Positions 8,606 through 16,881 of a stretch of 64,000 nt of DNA are shown in pieces. Positions within the stretch are counted from its first letter, which is position 1. Each line of letters begins with the position of its first letter. Position numbers and translations under genes: made by a program. The notes under the pieces were generated by a model. It worked only from the letters and a program-made list of their open reading frames with translations. It ran no database searches and was not told where the DNA came from. Source of the DNA: Bradyrhizobium sp. OK095 (GTDB taxonomy: Bacteria > Pseudomonadota > Alphaproteobacteria > Rhizobiales > Xanthobacteraceae); the NCBI RefSeq assembly GCF_900109945.1, contig NZ_FOBX01000001.1, positions 186,001 through 250,000 on the forward strand, written 5' to 3'.

Positions 8606-10174
8606 CTACATCCCCGACAGCTTGGTCACATATACATTCAGCGAGCCGCCGGCCTCGGCGACGATGCGCAACGTCTTGGAATCGAAGGCGACGTCGGCGA
8701 GCGTCAGGCTGCTGATGTTGGCCTCGACCTTGACACCGTCCTCGCTTTTCTGGAAGTCGGCGATGACGGCTGCGATCTTCTCGCGCGCATTGGCGGCGAT
8801 CGGCTTCAAATCGAGCGTTGCCTTCTGCACCAGCGCCTGCTGCATCTGCGGAACCACCGCGCGCGCCGCCGCGCCAAGCAGGCCGAAGGCTGCTTCGGAC
8901 TCGACCGCGAGCTGGATATCGGCGAGCCGCAGCGTCTGCTGCGCCTGGTCGAGCATCGGCCGGCCCCAGATGTGCACGGTCGCCTCGGCGCCGAGACCGA
9001 GCCAGCTCTTCTTTTCCTTGGCGCGCACCAGCAGCGAGATCAGCAGCCGCTCGCCCGACGGGACCACGTTGACGCTCTTCACGGTGACGTCGACGGGACC
9101 CGAGCCGTCCTCGGGATAGGTGTGGCCGACCATTTGCGCTGCGATCAGCTTGTTGATCTCGGTGAAGGGGACGTCGATGGGCACGCCGATATTCACGCCG
9201 GTGCCGGTCGGCGGCACGATCGAGATTTTTTCGGGGAACGGGCAGTCCGGCTTGGTCGGCGTCGAGGACACGCGCGTCTCGAGCTCGAGGCCGAGCAGCA
9301 GCGTCACGTTCTGCGCGTCCACCCGCGGCTGCGCCGCGATGGCGCGGGTCGGTTTCATTTCGAGCCAGAGCGGCGGCAACCCGGCGGAGGACCCCGCGCC
9401 TTGCAGCGGGATCGAGCGGCAGGCCTTGGCCCATTGCGCTTGTGCGTTGTTCCGCAAGCTCGGATCGTTGCGGATGCGCTCGGAGACGATGTTGATCTGC
9501 TCGCCGACATTCTTGTCGATCAGCGGCTTGACCTGCGCCGGCACATTGACCTTGGCGCCTGCCATGTTGAGGTTGGTATCGCCGAGATTGACCTGGGCGG
9601 CGAGATTGGGCTCGAGATGCCAGTTGGCCGCGAGTTTTGGGCGCGAGGTGACGACCACGTTGCCCTTGATCTCGGCGCTGGCGTTCAAATTCTTGATGTT
9701 GACGGCGCCGATCCGTTTCGCCGCGTCGCCGCCGAGCACGCTGCCGAGCGCTTCACCGAGCGCGCCGGTGGCCTTCGATGACAGCGATCCCGTCACGTTC
9801 AGCTTGCCATTGAGCGGCGTCGAGATCGTCAGCACATCCTTGTCGCCGGCAGCCGCCATCGGTCCGCGCACGGCGGACCAGCCGATGTCGGCGTCCTGCA
9901 GGATCTGCGAGATCGGGTTCTCGGCCTTGCCGGCGAAATTGCGCGGCGCGGCCTTCTCGGCCTGCTCGCGGATCGCCGATATCGCAATCGCAACCGGCGC
10001 GACCACGATCGAGCTCTTCGCGACCTGCGGCAGCGGCGGCAATTGCACGACCGGGGGTGCCGAATTGCTCGCGCGCGGCGCCAGCCAGTCCATCGCCTTC
10101 AGGCTGACGAAAAACGACGCCGCGAGCACCACGACGGCAATCAGGACAGTCTTCAAATCTAGCGTTAGTCGCAT
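8606..10174 (-). CDS. DUF4403 family membrane-anchored protein
   Basis: This 522-residue protein has an N-terminal membrane anchor (LTLDLKTVLIAVVVLAASFFVSLKAMDW) and a long periplasmic part. The features match DUF4403: a repeated beta-rich architecture with PLNGKLNVTGSLSSKA, EPNLAAQVNLGDTNLNMAG and the C-terminal LYVYVTKLSGM-like end (here SLNVYVTKLSGM). DUF4403 proteins are thought to be lipid-binding-like beta proteins of unknown function. Start ATG 10174 is preceded by a G-run acting as ribosome binding site; an upstream in-frame ATG at 10198 is less likely. The gene is on the same strand as the importer operon but separated from it by about 120 bases. Confidence 0.85.
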   Translation of the reverse strand: MRLTLDLKTVLIAVVVLAASFFVSLKAMDWLAPRASNSAPPVVQLPPLPQVAKSSIVVAPVAIAISAIREQAEKAAPRNFAGKAENPISQILQDADIGWSAVRGPMAAAGDKDVLTISTPLNGKLNVTGSLSSKATGALGEALGSVLGGDAAKRIGAVNIKNLNASAEIKGNVVVTSRPKLAANWHLEPNLAAQVNLGDTNLNMAGAKVNVPAQVKPLIDKNVGEQINIVSERIRNDPSLRNNAQAQWAKACRSIPLQGAGSSAGLPPLWLEMKPTRAIAAQPRVDAQNVTLLLGLELETRVSSTPTKPDCPFPEKISIVPPTGTGVNIGVPIDVPFTEINKLIAAQMVGHTYPEDGSGPVDVTVKSVNVVPSGERLLISLLVRAKEKKSWLGLGAEATVHIWGRPMLDQAQQTLRLADIQLAVESEAAFGLLGAAARAVVPQMQQALVQKATLDLKPIAANAREKIAAVIADFQKSEDGVKVEANISSLTLADVAFDSKTLRIVAEAGGSLNVYVTKLSGM

Positions 10175-10305
10175 CAATCCCCCAGGCCGCCCGGGCAAAA
10201 GTCTACAGGGCAGGCGAGGAGGGCGCTAGAGCGCACCGATGGGGTGGAATTGGGGCGAACAGGTTAACGATTGCGAACGCGCGGTTGCCGCGTAATCAGC
10301 CTGGG

Positions 10306-10944
10306 CTAGCCGCGCCGGGGGCGGCGGACCGCTCTCACATTGCCGCGATCTCCTCCACCGCAGAAGAACCGATCGCCGCCGTCGGACTCCAGGCCTGAGA
10401 CCATGGTCCCCGAGGGCAGGTCGAGCTGCTCCAGCACCTTGCCGGTCTCAGGATCGATCCGCCTGATGTCGCTATCCTCGCCCTCCCAGGTGCCGTGCCA
10501 GAGCTCGCCGTCGACCCATGTGACCCCGGTGACGAACCGTTTGCTCTCGATGGTGCGGAGCATCGCCCCGGTCTCCGGATCGATCTGGTGGATCTTGCGC
10601 TCGCGGTATTGTCCGACCCACAGCGAGCCTTCGGCCCATGCAAGCCCGGAATCGCCACCACCGCCGGGCGCGGGAATGGTGGCGATCACTTTGCCGGTCG
10701 CGGCGTCGATCTTCTGGATGCGGTCCTCGGCGATCTGGAACAGGTGCCGGCCGTCGAACGCCGTCCCCGCATGCGCGGCGACGTCTATGGAGCGCGCGAT
10801 CCTGCCGTTATCGGGGTCGACCGCATTCAGTCTATCGCCGGATGCGAACCAGAGATGGGCGCCGTCATAGGTGACGCCGTGCACGTTCTCGACGCCCGGA
10901 AACGGTCCGTACTCCCTGACGATCTCGGCGGCTGAACGCTTCAT
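10306..10944 (-). CDS. Small beta-propeller (SMP-30/PQQ-repeat-like) protein
   Basis: This 212-residue cytoplasmic protein is built from repeated blades of about 42 residues: YDGAHLWFASGDRLNAVDPDNGRI, FDGRHLFQIAEDRIQKIDAATGKV, WAEGSLWVGQYRERKIHQIDPETGAM and WVDGELWHGTWEGEDSDIRRIDPETGKV. These resemble glutamine-cyclotransferase / Vgb-like propellers, but five blades or fewer are visible, so it may assemble with a partner or be a reduced form. Start ATG 10944 has CAGGAAC seven bases upstream; an alternative ATG lies at 10965. No enzymatic motif is apparent and no function is assigned. It lies directly downstream of the winged-helix regulator gene, on the same strand. Confidence 0.8.
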   Translation of the reverse strand: MKRSAAEIVREYGPFPGVENVHGVTYDGAHLWFASGDRLNAVDPDNGRIARSIDVAAHAGTAFDGRHLFQIAEDRIQKIDAATGKVIATIPAPGGGGDSGLAWAEGSLWVGQYRERKIHQIDPETGAMLRTIESKRFVTGVTWVDGELWHGTWEGEDSDIRRIDPETGKVLEQLDLPSGTMVSGLESDGGDRFFCGGGDRGNVRAVRRPRRG

Positions 10945-10971
10945 GTGTCTGTTCCTGTGAGGCACTCCACC

Positions 10972-12192
10972 TTACGTGTTCAGGAGCGGTCCGGGGAGTA
11001 ACAAGCCTGTCGGGAAACCCGGGACGGGCGGGGTCATCCAGCGGCGCGCGCGGCCGTGTCCGAAGGACTGCACCTTGTTTGATCGCGCCAGCTCTTCGAG
11101 GGCGCGCTGCACGGTGCGCGCACTCGTTCCCAGCGCCAGAGCGAGCGCCGAGCTCGACCATGGCTCGCCGTCGGAGAGGAAGGCGAGGACCGCGGCGTGC
11201 TTCTCCTCGACCGGCCGCGCCAGCACGAGAACGTCGCGCGTTCTGCGCGGCGCCAGCACAAAACCCAGCCTGGTCGCGCTGATCTCGGCCAGCGGTTTGA
11301 GTTTTGTGCGCAGCCGCCCGATCTCGACGCGCAGCCGCGCGCGGTGGGATTCATCGACGTGCCTTGCCTGAAATGCACCTGAGATCAGCGCCTCTCGCGA
11401 GACATCCGCGGGCCATGCCTGCGCCAGCAGACGCGCCAGCGCAAACAGCACCGGCCGCGTTCCGAGTGAGGCGACAACGCCCTGCCTGCGCACGACATGA
11501 TGGAAGGTGTCCACGACGAGCGCTGTCGAGGTCGCCAGTCTTTCGACCTCCCCGAGCAGCAACGGGTGTTCGCTGCCGCGCGCGATCAGGCGCGCCGCCG
11601 GCGTGTCGAGGATGAGCTTTGCACTGTCGACCTCGGCCGAGAGTGCCGGGATTTTCGCCAGCCGCGCTGCTTTTGCCGCGAGGTCGAGCGCCGCGCGCGC
11701 ATCTTTCGTTTTCAGCCGCCGGATGGCGATGCCCGCGACCACGAGCTCGCGGACGACTTGAGATGCCGGCGGGAGTGGGGAGGTGCCGAGTTCGGCCAGC
11801 GTGCGCTCGGCGTCGTCGGGGCGTCCGACGAGGAGCAGGCGGCGCGCCTCGATATGGCCTGCATGCGCCGCATTGGCGAGATCGCCGTGTCTATCGAGTG
11901 TGGCGCGCGCGGCCGCGAGCGTCTTCACCGGCCAGTTCAGGTCGCGCGAAACCAGCGCGATCTCGGCCTCGGCCACGACGCATCTTGCGCGCGCCACCGC
12001 CTCTCTCGGGCCGAAGGCGCGTGCGGCGCTCCGCAGCAGCGTCTTGGCTTTCGCGAGATCGCCGAGCTGCGCCATCGCGATGCCGCGCAGCGCCAGCGAC
12101 GGCGCATCGTTGCGCAGCGCCACACGGTTCAGCGCGCCGAGCGGATCGCCGGCCTCCAACGCGCGTGCGGCGGCCGTGATCAGCGACTCCAT
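10972..12192 (-). CDS. Large winged-helix DNA-binding regulator (uncharacterised)
   Basis: This 406-residue protein has an alpha-helical, TPR-like N-terminal two thirds (repeats such as LEAGDPLGALNRVALRNDAP and AMAQLGDLAKAKTLLRSAAR) followed by a segment HRARLRVEIGRLRTKLKPLA. That segment resembles the trans-activation end of a winged helix (OmpR/SARP-like). A second, C-terminal winged helix follows (SSSALALALGTSARTVQRALEELARSNKV). The combination suggests a transcriptional regulator with an internal sensor. The start at 12192 (MESLITAAARALEAGD) leaves about 100 bases to the divergent DUF899 gene, which it probably controls (inference). The longer frame to 12276 would run into that promoter region. 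Confidence 0.8.
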   Translation of the reverse strand: MESLITAAARALEAGDPLGALNRVALRNDAPSLALRGIAMAQLGDLAKAKTLLRSAARAFGPREAVARARCVVAEAEIALVSRDLNWPVKTLAAARATLDRHGDLANAAHAGHIEARRLLLVGRPDDAERTLAELGTSPLPPASQVVRELVVAGIAIRRLKTKDARAALDLAAKAARLAKIPALSAEVDSAKLILDTPAARLIARGSEHPLLLGEVERLATSTALVVDTFHHVVRRQGVVASLGTRPVLFALARLLAQAWPADVSREALISGAFQARHVDESHRARLRVEIGRLRTKLKPLAEISATRLGFVLAPRRTRDVLVLARPVEEKHAAVLAFLSDGEPWSSSALALALGTSARTVQRALEELARSNKVQSFGHGRARRWMTPPVPGFPTGLLLPGPLLNT

Positions 12193-12291
12193 GTCAATCC
12201 CGCCACACTTGTTACTCCCACCGCGCGACCGCTTGGTGCGAGAGATTGTCGACGGCCGACAAGGTACGGTGAGCAAGAGGTTTGGAGAGCC

Positions 12292-13068
12292 ATGATGACA
12301 TCAGCAGAAAAAGCAGGAACTAACGCCGCCATGCAAACACCGCCATTGGTGTCGCCGCAGGACTGGGAGGCAGCCCGTCAGCAACTGCTCGTGAAGGAAA
12401 AGGCGCATACCCGTGCCCGCGACGCGCTCGCCGCCGAGCGCCGCCGCATGCCGTGGATGGACGTCACCAAAACCTATGCGTTCGAGGGGCCCGGCGGCAA
12501 GGTCAGTTTGTCCGACCTGTTCCAGGGCCGGCGGCAGCTGATCGTCTACCGCGCCTTCTTCGAGCCCGGCGTGTTCGGCTGGCCCGATCATGCCTGCCGG
12601 GGCTGCTCGATGGTGGCCGACCAGGTCGCCCATGTCTCGCATCTGAATGCCCGCGACACCACGCTGGTGTTCGTCTCGCGCGCGCCGCAGGCCGACATCA
12701 TCAGGCTGAAGCAGCGGATGGGCTGGACCGTGCCATGGGTGACGATCACCGACAGTTTCGACGCCGATTTCGGCGTCGACGAATGGCACGGCACCAACGT
12801 GTTCTACCGCGATGGCGGCCGTATCTTCCGCACCTACTTCATCAAGAGCCGCGGCGACGAGCAGATGGGTGGCACCTGGAACTATCTCGACATCACGCCG
12901 CTCGGCCGACAGGAGGTCTGGGAGGATTCGCCAAAAGGCTATCCGCAGACGCCGACCTATAAATGGTGGAATTGGCACGACAGCTACACGGAAGGTGCTG
13001 CGCCCGACAAAAAATGGGTCGAGGTGTCCGACGCCGGGGAAACGGCGATCCGCGAGGCGGGCGCGTGA
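12292..13068 (+). CDS. DUF899 family thioredoxin-like protein
   Basis: This 258-residue protein belongs to the DUF899 family. The hallmark segments are present: TYAFEGPGGKVSLSDLFQGR, IVYRAFF, the CRGCS cysteine pair after WPDHA, FVSRAP, WHGTNVFYRDGGRIFRTYF and the C-terminal WWNWHDSY. The fold is thioredoxin-like (peroxiredoxin AhpC/TSA relatives), and the CxxC pair could be redox active; the substrate is unknown. Two ATG codons in tandem (12292 and 12295) follow GGAGAG. The stop overlaps the GTG of the next gene, so the two are translationally coupled. It is divergent from the winged-helix regulator. Confidence 0.9.
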   Translation: MMTSAEKAGTNAAMQTPPLVSPQDWEAARQQLLVKEKAHTRARDALAAERRRMPWMDVTKTYAFEGPGGKVSLSDLFQGRRQLIVYRAFFEPGVFGWPDHACRGCSMVADQVAHVSHLNARDTTLVFVSRAPQADIIRLKQRMGWTVPWVTITDSFDADFGVDEWHGTNVFYRDGGRIFRTYFIKSRGDEQMGGTWNYLDITPLGRQEVWEDSPKGYPQTPTYKWWNWHDSYTEGAAPDKKWVEVSDAGETAIREAGA

Positions 13069-13325
13069 CCGAGGCCTATCCCGCCGGCGCCAGCCGTGAC
13101 GGCGTCGTGGCCGCGCGCCATCTCGCGAGGTGGCTGGCGTTGGCGGCCACGCCAACCTTCGCGATCATGGCCCTGCTGACAGTCGTGCTCGGCGGCCCGG
13201 CGGACATGCTGTGTGCTGCCGGACATGGCTCGGTGCTCGGCGGGATGGTGCCGATGTATCTGCTGATGAGCGGGTTTCATTCAGCGGCGTGGCTGAAGCT
13301 GATTTCAGAGCGGCTGCGCTGGTGA
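13065..13325 (+). CDS. Small two-helix membrane protein coupled to DUF899
   Basis: This 86-residue protein starts at GTG 13065, which overlaps the TGA of the DUF899 gene (GTGA). Two hydrophobic helices are visible, LARWLALAATPTFAIMALLTVVLG (about 19-43) and HGSVLGGMVPMYLLMSGFHSAAW (about 53-76). It contains one Cys (in ADMLCAAGHG) and His residues that could bind metal or haem. Coupling to DUF899 suggests a joint role. No family is recognised with certainty. The gene is followed within 13 bases by a hairpin shared with the convergent GNAT gene. Confidence 0.8.
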   Translation: MTEAYPAGASRDGVVAARHLARWLALAATPTFAIMALLTVVLGGPADMLCAAGHGSVLGGMVPMYLLMSGFHSAAWLKLISERLRW

Positions 13326-13337
13326 CATCGCTAAACC

Positions 13338-13358
13338 GGCCCCGGCATCACCGGGGCC
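13338..13358. terminator. Bidirectional terminator hairpin between convergent genes
   Basis: An 8-bp GC stem (GGCCCCGG / CCGGGGCC) with a 5-base loop lies between the plus-strand small membrane gene and the minus-strand GNAT gene. It overlaps the last codons of the latter (stop at 13348). Confidence 0.6.
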
Positions 13359-13887
13359 GCGTCGCGTCGCTTTTGTCGAAGAACATGACCATCAGAACCT
13401 CGTCGTAATACCGGCCGCCATGCTTCAGCGCCTTCACCCCGCGTCCGTATTCGACGAAACCGGCTGCCGTGTAGAGCCGCAAAGCGGCCTGGTTGTCGCT
13501 GACCACGACGAGATGAAGCTGCTCGACGCGTTGTGCGGCGTGCGCTGCGACCGCGTCGACGAGGAGGCGTCCCGTACCCGATTTTCGCGCCTGTGGCCGC
13601 ACATACATGCCCCAGAGCACCGCCTTGTGCGCAGTCTTTGCGCCATCCTCCGGGCGGAAACCGGCAGTCCCCACCAGCTCGCCCGCGTCGAAGGCGCCGA
13701 ACACGTCAGATGTCGTCAGGCGTTCCTCGAACCAGGCGAGGGGTTTTTCCTGTTCGCGTTCAAACGTGCTGACAAAGGCTTCGGGATGCGCCGCGAGCGC
13801 TTCCAGGCGAACAGCGCGATAGAGAGCGGCATCGGCGGGCGTGAGCATCCGGATTGCTGAGGTGGCGGCGTGAGCAACGGGCGTCAT
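13348..13887 (-). CDS. GNAT family N-acetyltransferase
   Basis: This 179-residue protein of the Gcn5-related acetyltransferase fold shows IRMLTPADAALYRAVRLEAL at the N-terminus, a GTAGFRPEDG strand, the acetyl-CoA-binding region WGMYVRPQARKSGTGRLLVDAV (the R/QxxGxG/A motif has a Ser-Gly-Thr-Gly form) and LVVVSDNQAALRLYTAAGFVEYG near the C-terminus. It would transfer an acetyl group from acetyl-CoA to a small amine or a protein N-terminus; the acceptor is unknown. The start at 13887 is the first ATG before the conserved region. The gene ends inside the hairpin it shares with the convergent gene. Confidence 0.9.
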   Translation of the reverse strand: MTPVAHAATSAIRMLTPADAALYRAVRLEALAAHPEAFVSTFEREQEKPLAWFEERLTTSDVFGAFDAGELVGTAGFRPEDGAKTAHKAVLWGMYVRPQARKSGTGRLLVDAVAAHAAQRVEQLHLVVVSDNQAALRLYTAAGFVEYGRGVKALKHGGRYYDEVLMVMFFDKSDATRPR

Positions 13888-14243
13888 ATCGGTTGGTGTC
13901 CATCGGGATCGTCGGAAGGTCGCGAAGGTCGGCGATGCCAGCGCGATAGCGGAGGCTCGTGCGGTTCACGACGGCGCACTTCGTGCTCTGGCCGCGAACT
14001 CAGTATCCTCATCCTGAGGAGCCCGCCATAGGCGGGCGTCTCGAAGGATGGGGAGTGGTGCGCTCCGCTGGCGCGGCATCTCGGCCCTACCTCGTGCGCT
14101 GTCCGCAATTCGGCCATCGCGCCCGCCCCCTCCTTCGAGACGCCGCTGACGCGGCTCCTCAGGATGAGGCTCAACGGTCGTCTTGCCAGTCGTGGCAGGC
14201 GCCGCGAGGTGCCGTCTTCGTTGAAAAACCGCGAGCCGCGCAT
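13888..14243. repeat. Gene-free stretch holding three R1 palindromic repeats
   Basis: R1 copies at 14007-14050 and 14130-14169, and the start of a third at 14249, are separated by unremarkable sequence. No convincing ORF was found. This is the left half of the densest repeat cluster in the window. Confidence 0.75.
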
Positions 14244-14582
14244 TCAGCCCTCATCCTGAGGGCCCGCCAACGGCGGGCGTCTCGAAGGATGACGAGATCC
14301 GCGCTTGGCCAATTCATGGAGCTCGGAAAAATCGCCGCGCATGAAGGCTTCCTTCTTGGCGCGGCTCCACTTCTTGAGCTTGCGTTCGCATTCGATCGCG
14401 TCGGTGATCCTGTCGAACCATTGTGAGAAGACCAGAGTCACGGGCCTGCGCGACTTTGTATAGCCGGCAAAAGTGCCAGCGTTGTGCTGTGCGACTCTGA
14501 TCTCGAGCTCGGTTCGCGTCGTGCCGATGTAATAACTGCCATCGGCACACCTGAGAATGTAGAGGTACGCGCCATCGGTCAT
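14244..14582 (-). CDS. GIY-YIG domain protein (UPF0213/YhbQ type)
   Basis: This 112-residue single-domain GIY-YIG nuclease-fold protein has the motif split as YLYILRCADGSYYIGTT, followed by the conserved R (EIRVAQHNAG), and then the WSRAKKEAFMRGDFSELHELAKR end. The catalytic Tyr pair, Arg and a downstream Glu (AIECERKLKKWS) are all visible. Family members are standalone and of uncertain function, possibly DNA repair or structure-specific cleavage. The last ~16 residues (from about RHPSRRPP) and the stop codon are supplied by an R1 repeat (14249-14291). The start region also abuts another R1 copy (14594-14637). Confidence 0.88.
   Translation of the reverse strand: MTDGAYLYILRCADGSYYIGTTRTELEIRVAQHNAGTFAGYTKSRRPVTLVFSQWFDRITDAIECERKLKKWSRAKKEAFMRGDFSELHELAKRGSRHPSRRPPLAGPQDEG
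14249..14291. repeat. R1 repeat overlapping the 3' end of the GIY-YIG gene
   Basis: The sequence CTCATCCTGAGGGCCCGCC...GGCGGGCGTCTCGAAGGATG is a standard R1 copy. Read on the minus strand it encodes the protein's C-terminal residues. Confidence 0.85.
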
Positions 14583-14593
14583 CGTGCCCGCCC

Positions 14594-14742
14594 CATCCTT
14601 CGAGACGCGCGCAAGGGCGCGCTCCTCAGGATGAGGCTAACTGGCGGTCGCGGACTGGTGCAAGAGAGATGGTTCATTATCGGAGGCCGACCGGGTTGCC
14701 CTCATCCTGAGGACCCGCCGCAGGCGGGCGTCTCGAAGGATG
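14594..14742. repeat. Two R1 repeats upstream of the GIY-YIG gene
   Basis: Copies at 14594-14637 and 14700-14742 stand in opposite orientation, in the 228-base gap between the L,D-transpeptidase and GIY-YIG genes. Confidence 0.8.
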
Positions 14743-14761
14743 CGCCACGGGCTCGAACGAA

Positions 14762-14790
14762 AACGGCCCCGGTGGGTCCGGGGCCGTTTG
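14762..14790 (-). terminator. Terminator of the L,D-transpeptidase gene
   Basis: A perfect 12-bp stem (AAACGGCCCCGG / CCGGGGCCGTTT) with a 5-base loop lies 21 bases after the stop codon. On the minus strand the stem ends in a run of T. Confidence 0.8.
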
Positions 14791-14810
14791 TGTCACAATG
14801 TCCTGTCGCT

Positions 14811-15518
14811 TTACCGCGTCGCGGCGCCGAGATCCGCCCTGCGCTCGCTCATCGGCATCACGATCACCTTGGTGCCGACGTTGACGCGGGAGTAGAGGTC
14901 GGAGACGTCGTCATTGGTCAGGCGGATGCAGCCGGAGGAGACGTGCTTGCCGATCGTATCGGGCGCGTTGGTGCCGTGGATGCGGTAGACGGTGCCGCCG
15001 AGATACATGGCGCGGGCGCCGAGCGGGTTGCCGGGGCCGCCGGCCATGTGGCGCGGCAAATAGGGCTGGCGGGCGATCATTTCCGGTGGCGGGGTCCAAT
15101 CCGGCCACTCGGCCTTCTTGGTCACCGACTGGGTGCCGGACCAGGTGAAGCCGTCGCGGCCGACGCCGATGCCGTAGCGGACGGCCTGACCGTTGCCGAG
15201 CACGTAATAGAGATAGGTGTTGGGGGTATCGATGATGATGGTGCCCGGCGCCTCACGCGTCGCGTAGGAGACGGTCTGGCGGCGGAAGCGGGCCGGCATC
15301 TCGACCGCGTCCTGATCCTCGGACGGTGCAACCTGGGAGGGAGCAGCCTGGTAAGGCTGGTACGGCTGCGGCGCGGCCATCGGCGGCAGCGGCTGGAAGA
15401 AGGGGAAGAGCTGCACCGGCGCGGCCTTGGCCGGGCCTGCGAGTGCGATTGCGGAGATCGCGACTGCGCCAAAAGCAACGGCGCGCGAATACGTTTTGAA
15501 CGTGCCCAGATTGAACAT
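14811..15518 (-). CDS. L,D-transpeptidase (YkuD domain), periplasmic
   Basis: This 235-residue protein has a signal peptide (cleavage near residue 33, GPAKA-AP), a Pro/Gln-rich spacer (about 34-70) and a YkuD catalytic domain (about 92-225). The active-site motif is HGTN (H181) followed by HVSSGCIRLTNDD, with H192, nucleophile C197 and R199. The enzyme makes 3-3 cross-links in peptidoglycan or attaches proteins to it; which of the two cannot be told from sequence. The start at 15518 is fixed by the signal peptide. It is divergent from the glycosyltransferase, with about 275 bases of shared upstream region, and is terminated by the hairpin at 14762-14790. Confidence 0.95.
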   Translation of the reverse strand: MFNLGTFKTYSRAVAFGAVAISAIALAGPAKAAPVQLFPFFQPLPPMAAPQPYQPYQAAPSQVAPSEDQDAVEMPARFRRQTVSYATREAPGTIIIDTPNTYLYYVLGNGQAVRYGIGVGRDGFTWSGTQSVTKKAEWPDWTPPPEMIARQPYLPRHMAGGPGNPLGARAMYLGGTVYRIHGTNAPDTIGKHVSSGCIRLTNDDVSDLYSRVNVGTKVIVMPMSERRADLGAATR

Positions 15519-15684
15519 TGGTCGCCCCTGTTTGCGCGGTGTTTCTTAGGTCCACCCGGCACCGTTTCGGTGCTCCGTTGCCTAATTCACTAACGACAAA
15601 AAGTTTCGGGACGTTTGCGCGGAAAACCGAAAACGGTTTCGTCGCGGAAAGGATTGTTTCATGACAGTTTCGTGGCCGCGCGGG

Positions 15685-15700
15685 TTTGTTAACGAACAAA
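15685..15700. promoter_or_regulatory. Short palindrome in a divergent promoter region
   Basis: TTTGTT-AACG-AACAAA lies in the 275-base region between the L,D-transpeptidase and glycosyltransferase genes. It could be an operator, but nothing else supports this. Confidence 0.25.
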
Positions 15701-15793
15701 ACAGCGGGCCGACACTTCCATGACGTCACACGCCTGAAATATCCGTGGTTGATGGTCCTAAGCCGAGAATCATCAAAATCTCGGGATTTCCCC

Positions 15794-16846
15794 ATGCGGG
15801 TATTAATCGCGACTGACGCCTGGCATCCGCAGGTTAACGGTGTGGTCCGGACGCTGACCTCGCTGGCGAATGCGGCCAAGACGCTCGACGTCGAGATCGA
15901 CTTTCTGACGCCGGAGGGCTTTCCGTCGTGGCCGCTGCCGACCTATCCGGGCCTGCGCATCGCGCTGCCGAGCCGCAAAGAGATCGCGCGGCGAATCGAG
16001 AAGGCGGCGCCGGAAGCGCTGCACATCGCCACCGAAGGTCCGATCGGCTGGGCCGCGCGGGCCTATTGCCGCCGCAACCGGCTTGCCTTCACCACCTCCT
16101 ATACGACGCGCTTTCCGGAATACGTGTCGGTGCGGACCGGCATCCCTGATGCCGTCGGCTATGCCGTGCTGCGCCACTTCCACGATGCCGCCGCCATGAC
16201 CATGGTGGCGACGCCCTCGCTGCGGCAGGAGCTGTCCGAGCGCGGCTTCAAGCGGCTCGGCTTCTGGGGGCGCGGCGTCAACACCGAGCTGTTTCATCCC
16301 GATCATCCTGCCAAGCTCGACCTGCCGGGCCCGATCTTCATGACCATGGGCCGCGTCGCGGTGGAGAAGAATCTCGAAGCATTCCTCTCGCTCGATCTGC
16401 CCGGCACCAAGGTGGTCGTTGGCGACGGCCCGCAAAAGGCGCAGCTCGAGAAGAAGTATCCAGATGCCGTCTTCCTCGGCGAGAGGAAGGGCGCGGATCT
16501 CACCGCGCATCTCGCCGCCGCGGACGTCTTCGTCTTCCCGAGCCTCACCGACACTTTTGGCGTGGTGCAGCTCGAAGCGCTCGCCTGCGGTACGCCGGTT
16601 GCTGCGTTCCCGGTCACGGGCCCGAAGGACGTCATCGCCGATCATCCGATCGGCGCGATCGACCATGATTTGCGCACTGCGTGCCTGCGCGCGCTGACCA
16701 TGTCGCGCGAGACCTGCCGCAATTTTGCGCTGGAGAGCTCCTGGGAAAACAGCGCGCGCCAGTTCGTCGGAAATCTCACCTCACTTCAGCCCAGCCGTTC
16801 CCTGCGCGCTTCGCCCGTCATGGCGCGGCGGCCGGTGCGCGGTTGA
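15794..16846 (+). CDS. GT4-family glycosyltransferase (GDP-mannose / MgtA-like)
   Basis: This 350-residue GT-B glycosyltransferase of family GT4 has an N-terminal acceptor domain with MRVLIATDAWHPQVNGVVRTL (the glycine-rich VNGVV loop) and a C-terminal donor domain with FMTMGRVAVEKNLEAFL, GDGPQKAQLEKKYPD and the E-x7-E region LTDTFGVVQLEALACGTPV. Closest relatives by pattern are alpha-mannosyl/glucosyl transferases acting on membrane lipids, such as those acting on diacylglycerol or phosphatidylinositol. ATG 15794 is chosen because the fold starts at once. The methyltransferase gene follows 35 bases downstream in the same direction, so the two probably share a transcript. The acceptor is inferred, not shown. 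Confidence 0.88.
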   Translation: MRVLIATDAWHPQVNGVVRTLTSLANAAKTLDVEIDFLTPEGFPSWPLPTYPGLRIALPSRKEIARRIEKAAPEALHIATEGPIGWAARAYCRRNRLAFTTSYTTRFPEYVSVRTGIPDAVGYAVLRHFHDAAAMTMVATPSLRQELSERGFKRLGFWGRGVNTELFHPDHPAKLDLPGPIFMTMGRVAVEKNLEAFLSLDLPGTKVVVGDGPQKAQLEKKYPDAVFLGERKGADLTAHLAAADVFVFPSLTDTFGVVQLEALACGTPVAAFPVTGPKDVIADHPIGAIDHDLRTACLRALTMSRETCRNFALESSWENSARQFVGNLTSLQPSRSLRASPVMARRPVRG

Positions 16847-16881
16847 CCCTTACGTCTTGAACCACAGCGAGAACCTCATCG

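Noticed and set aside
13888..14760. CRISPR-like array from the repeated R1 elements
   Set aside because: Copies are in alternating orientation, vary in their core, have irregular spacing and recur across the whole window; no cas genes. They are dispersed palindromes.
15559..15580. Small hairpin (GGCACCG...CGGTGC) as a terminator or riboswitch in the ldt-GT divergent region
   Set aside because: Only 7 base pairs, at a position upstream of both genes; no further structure recognised.
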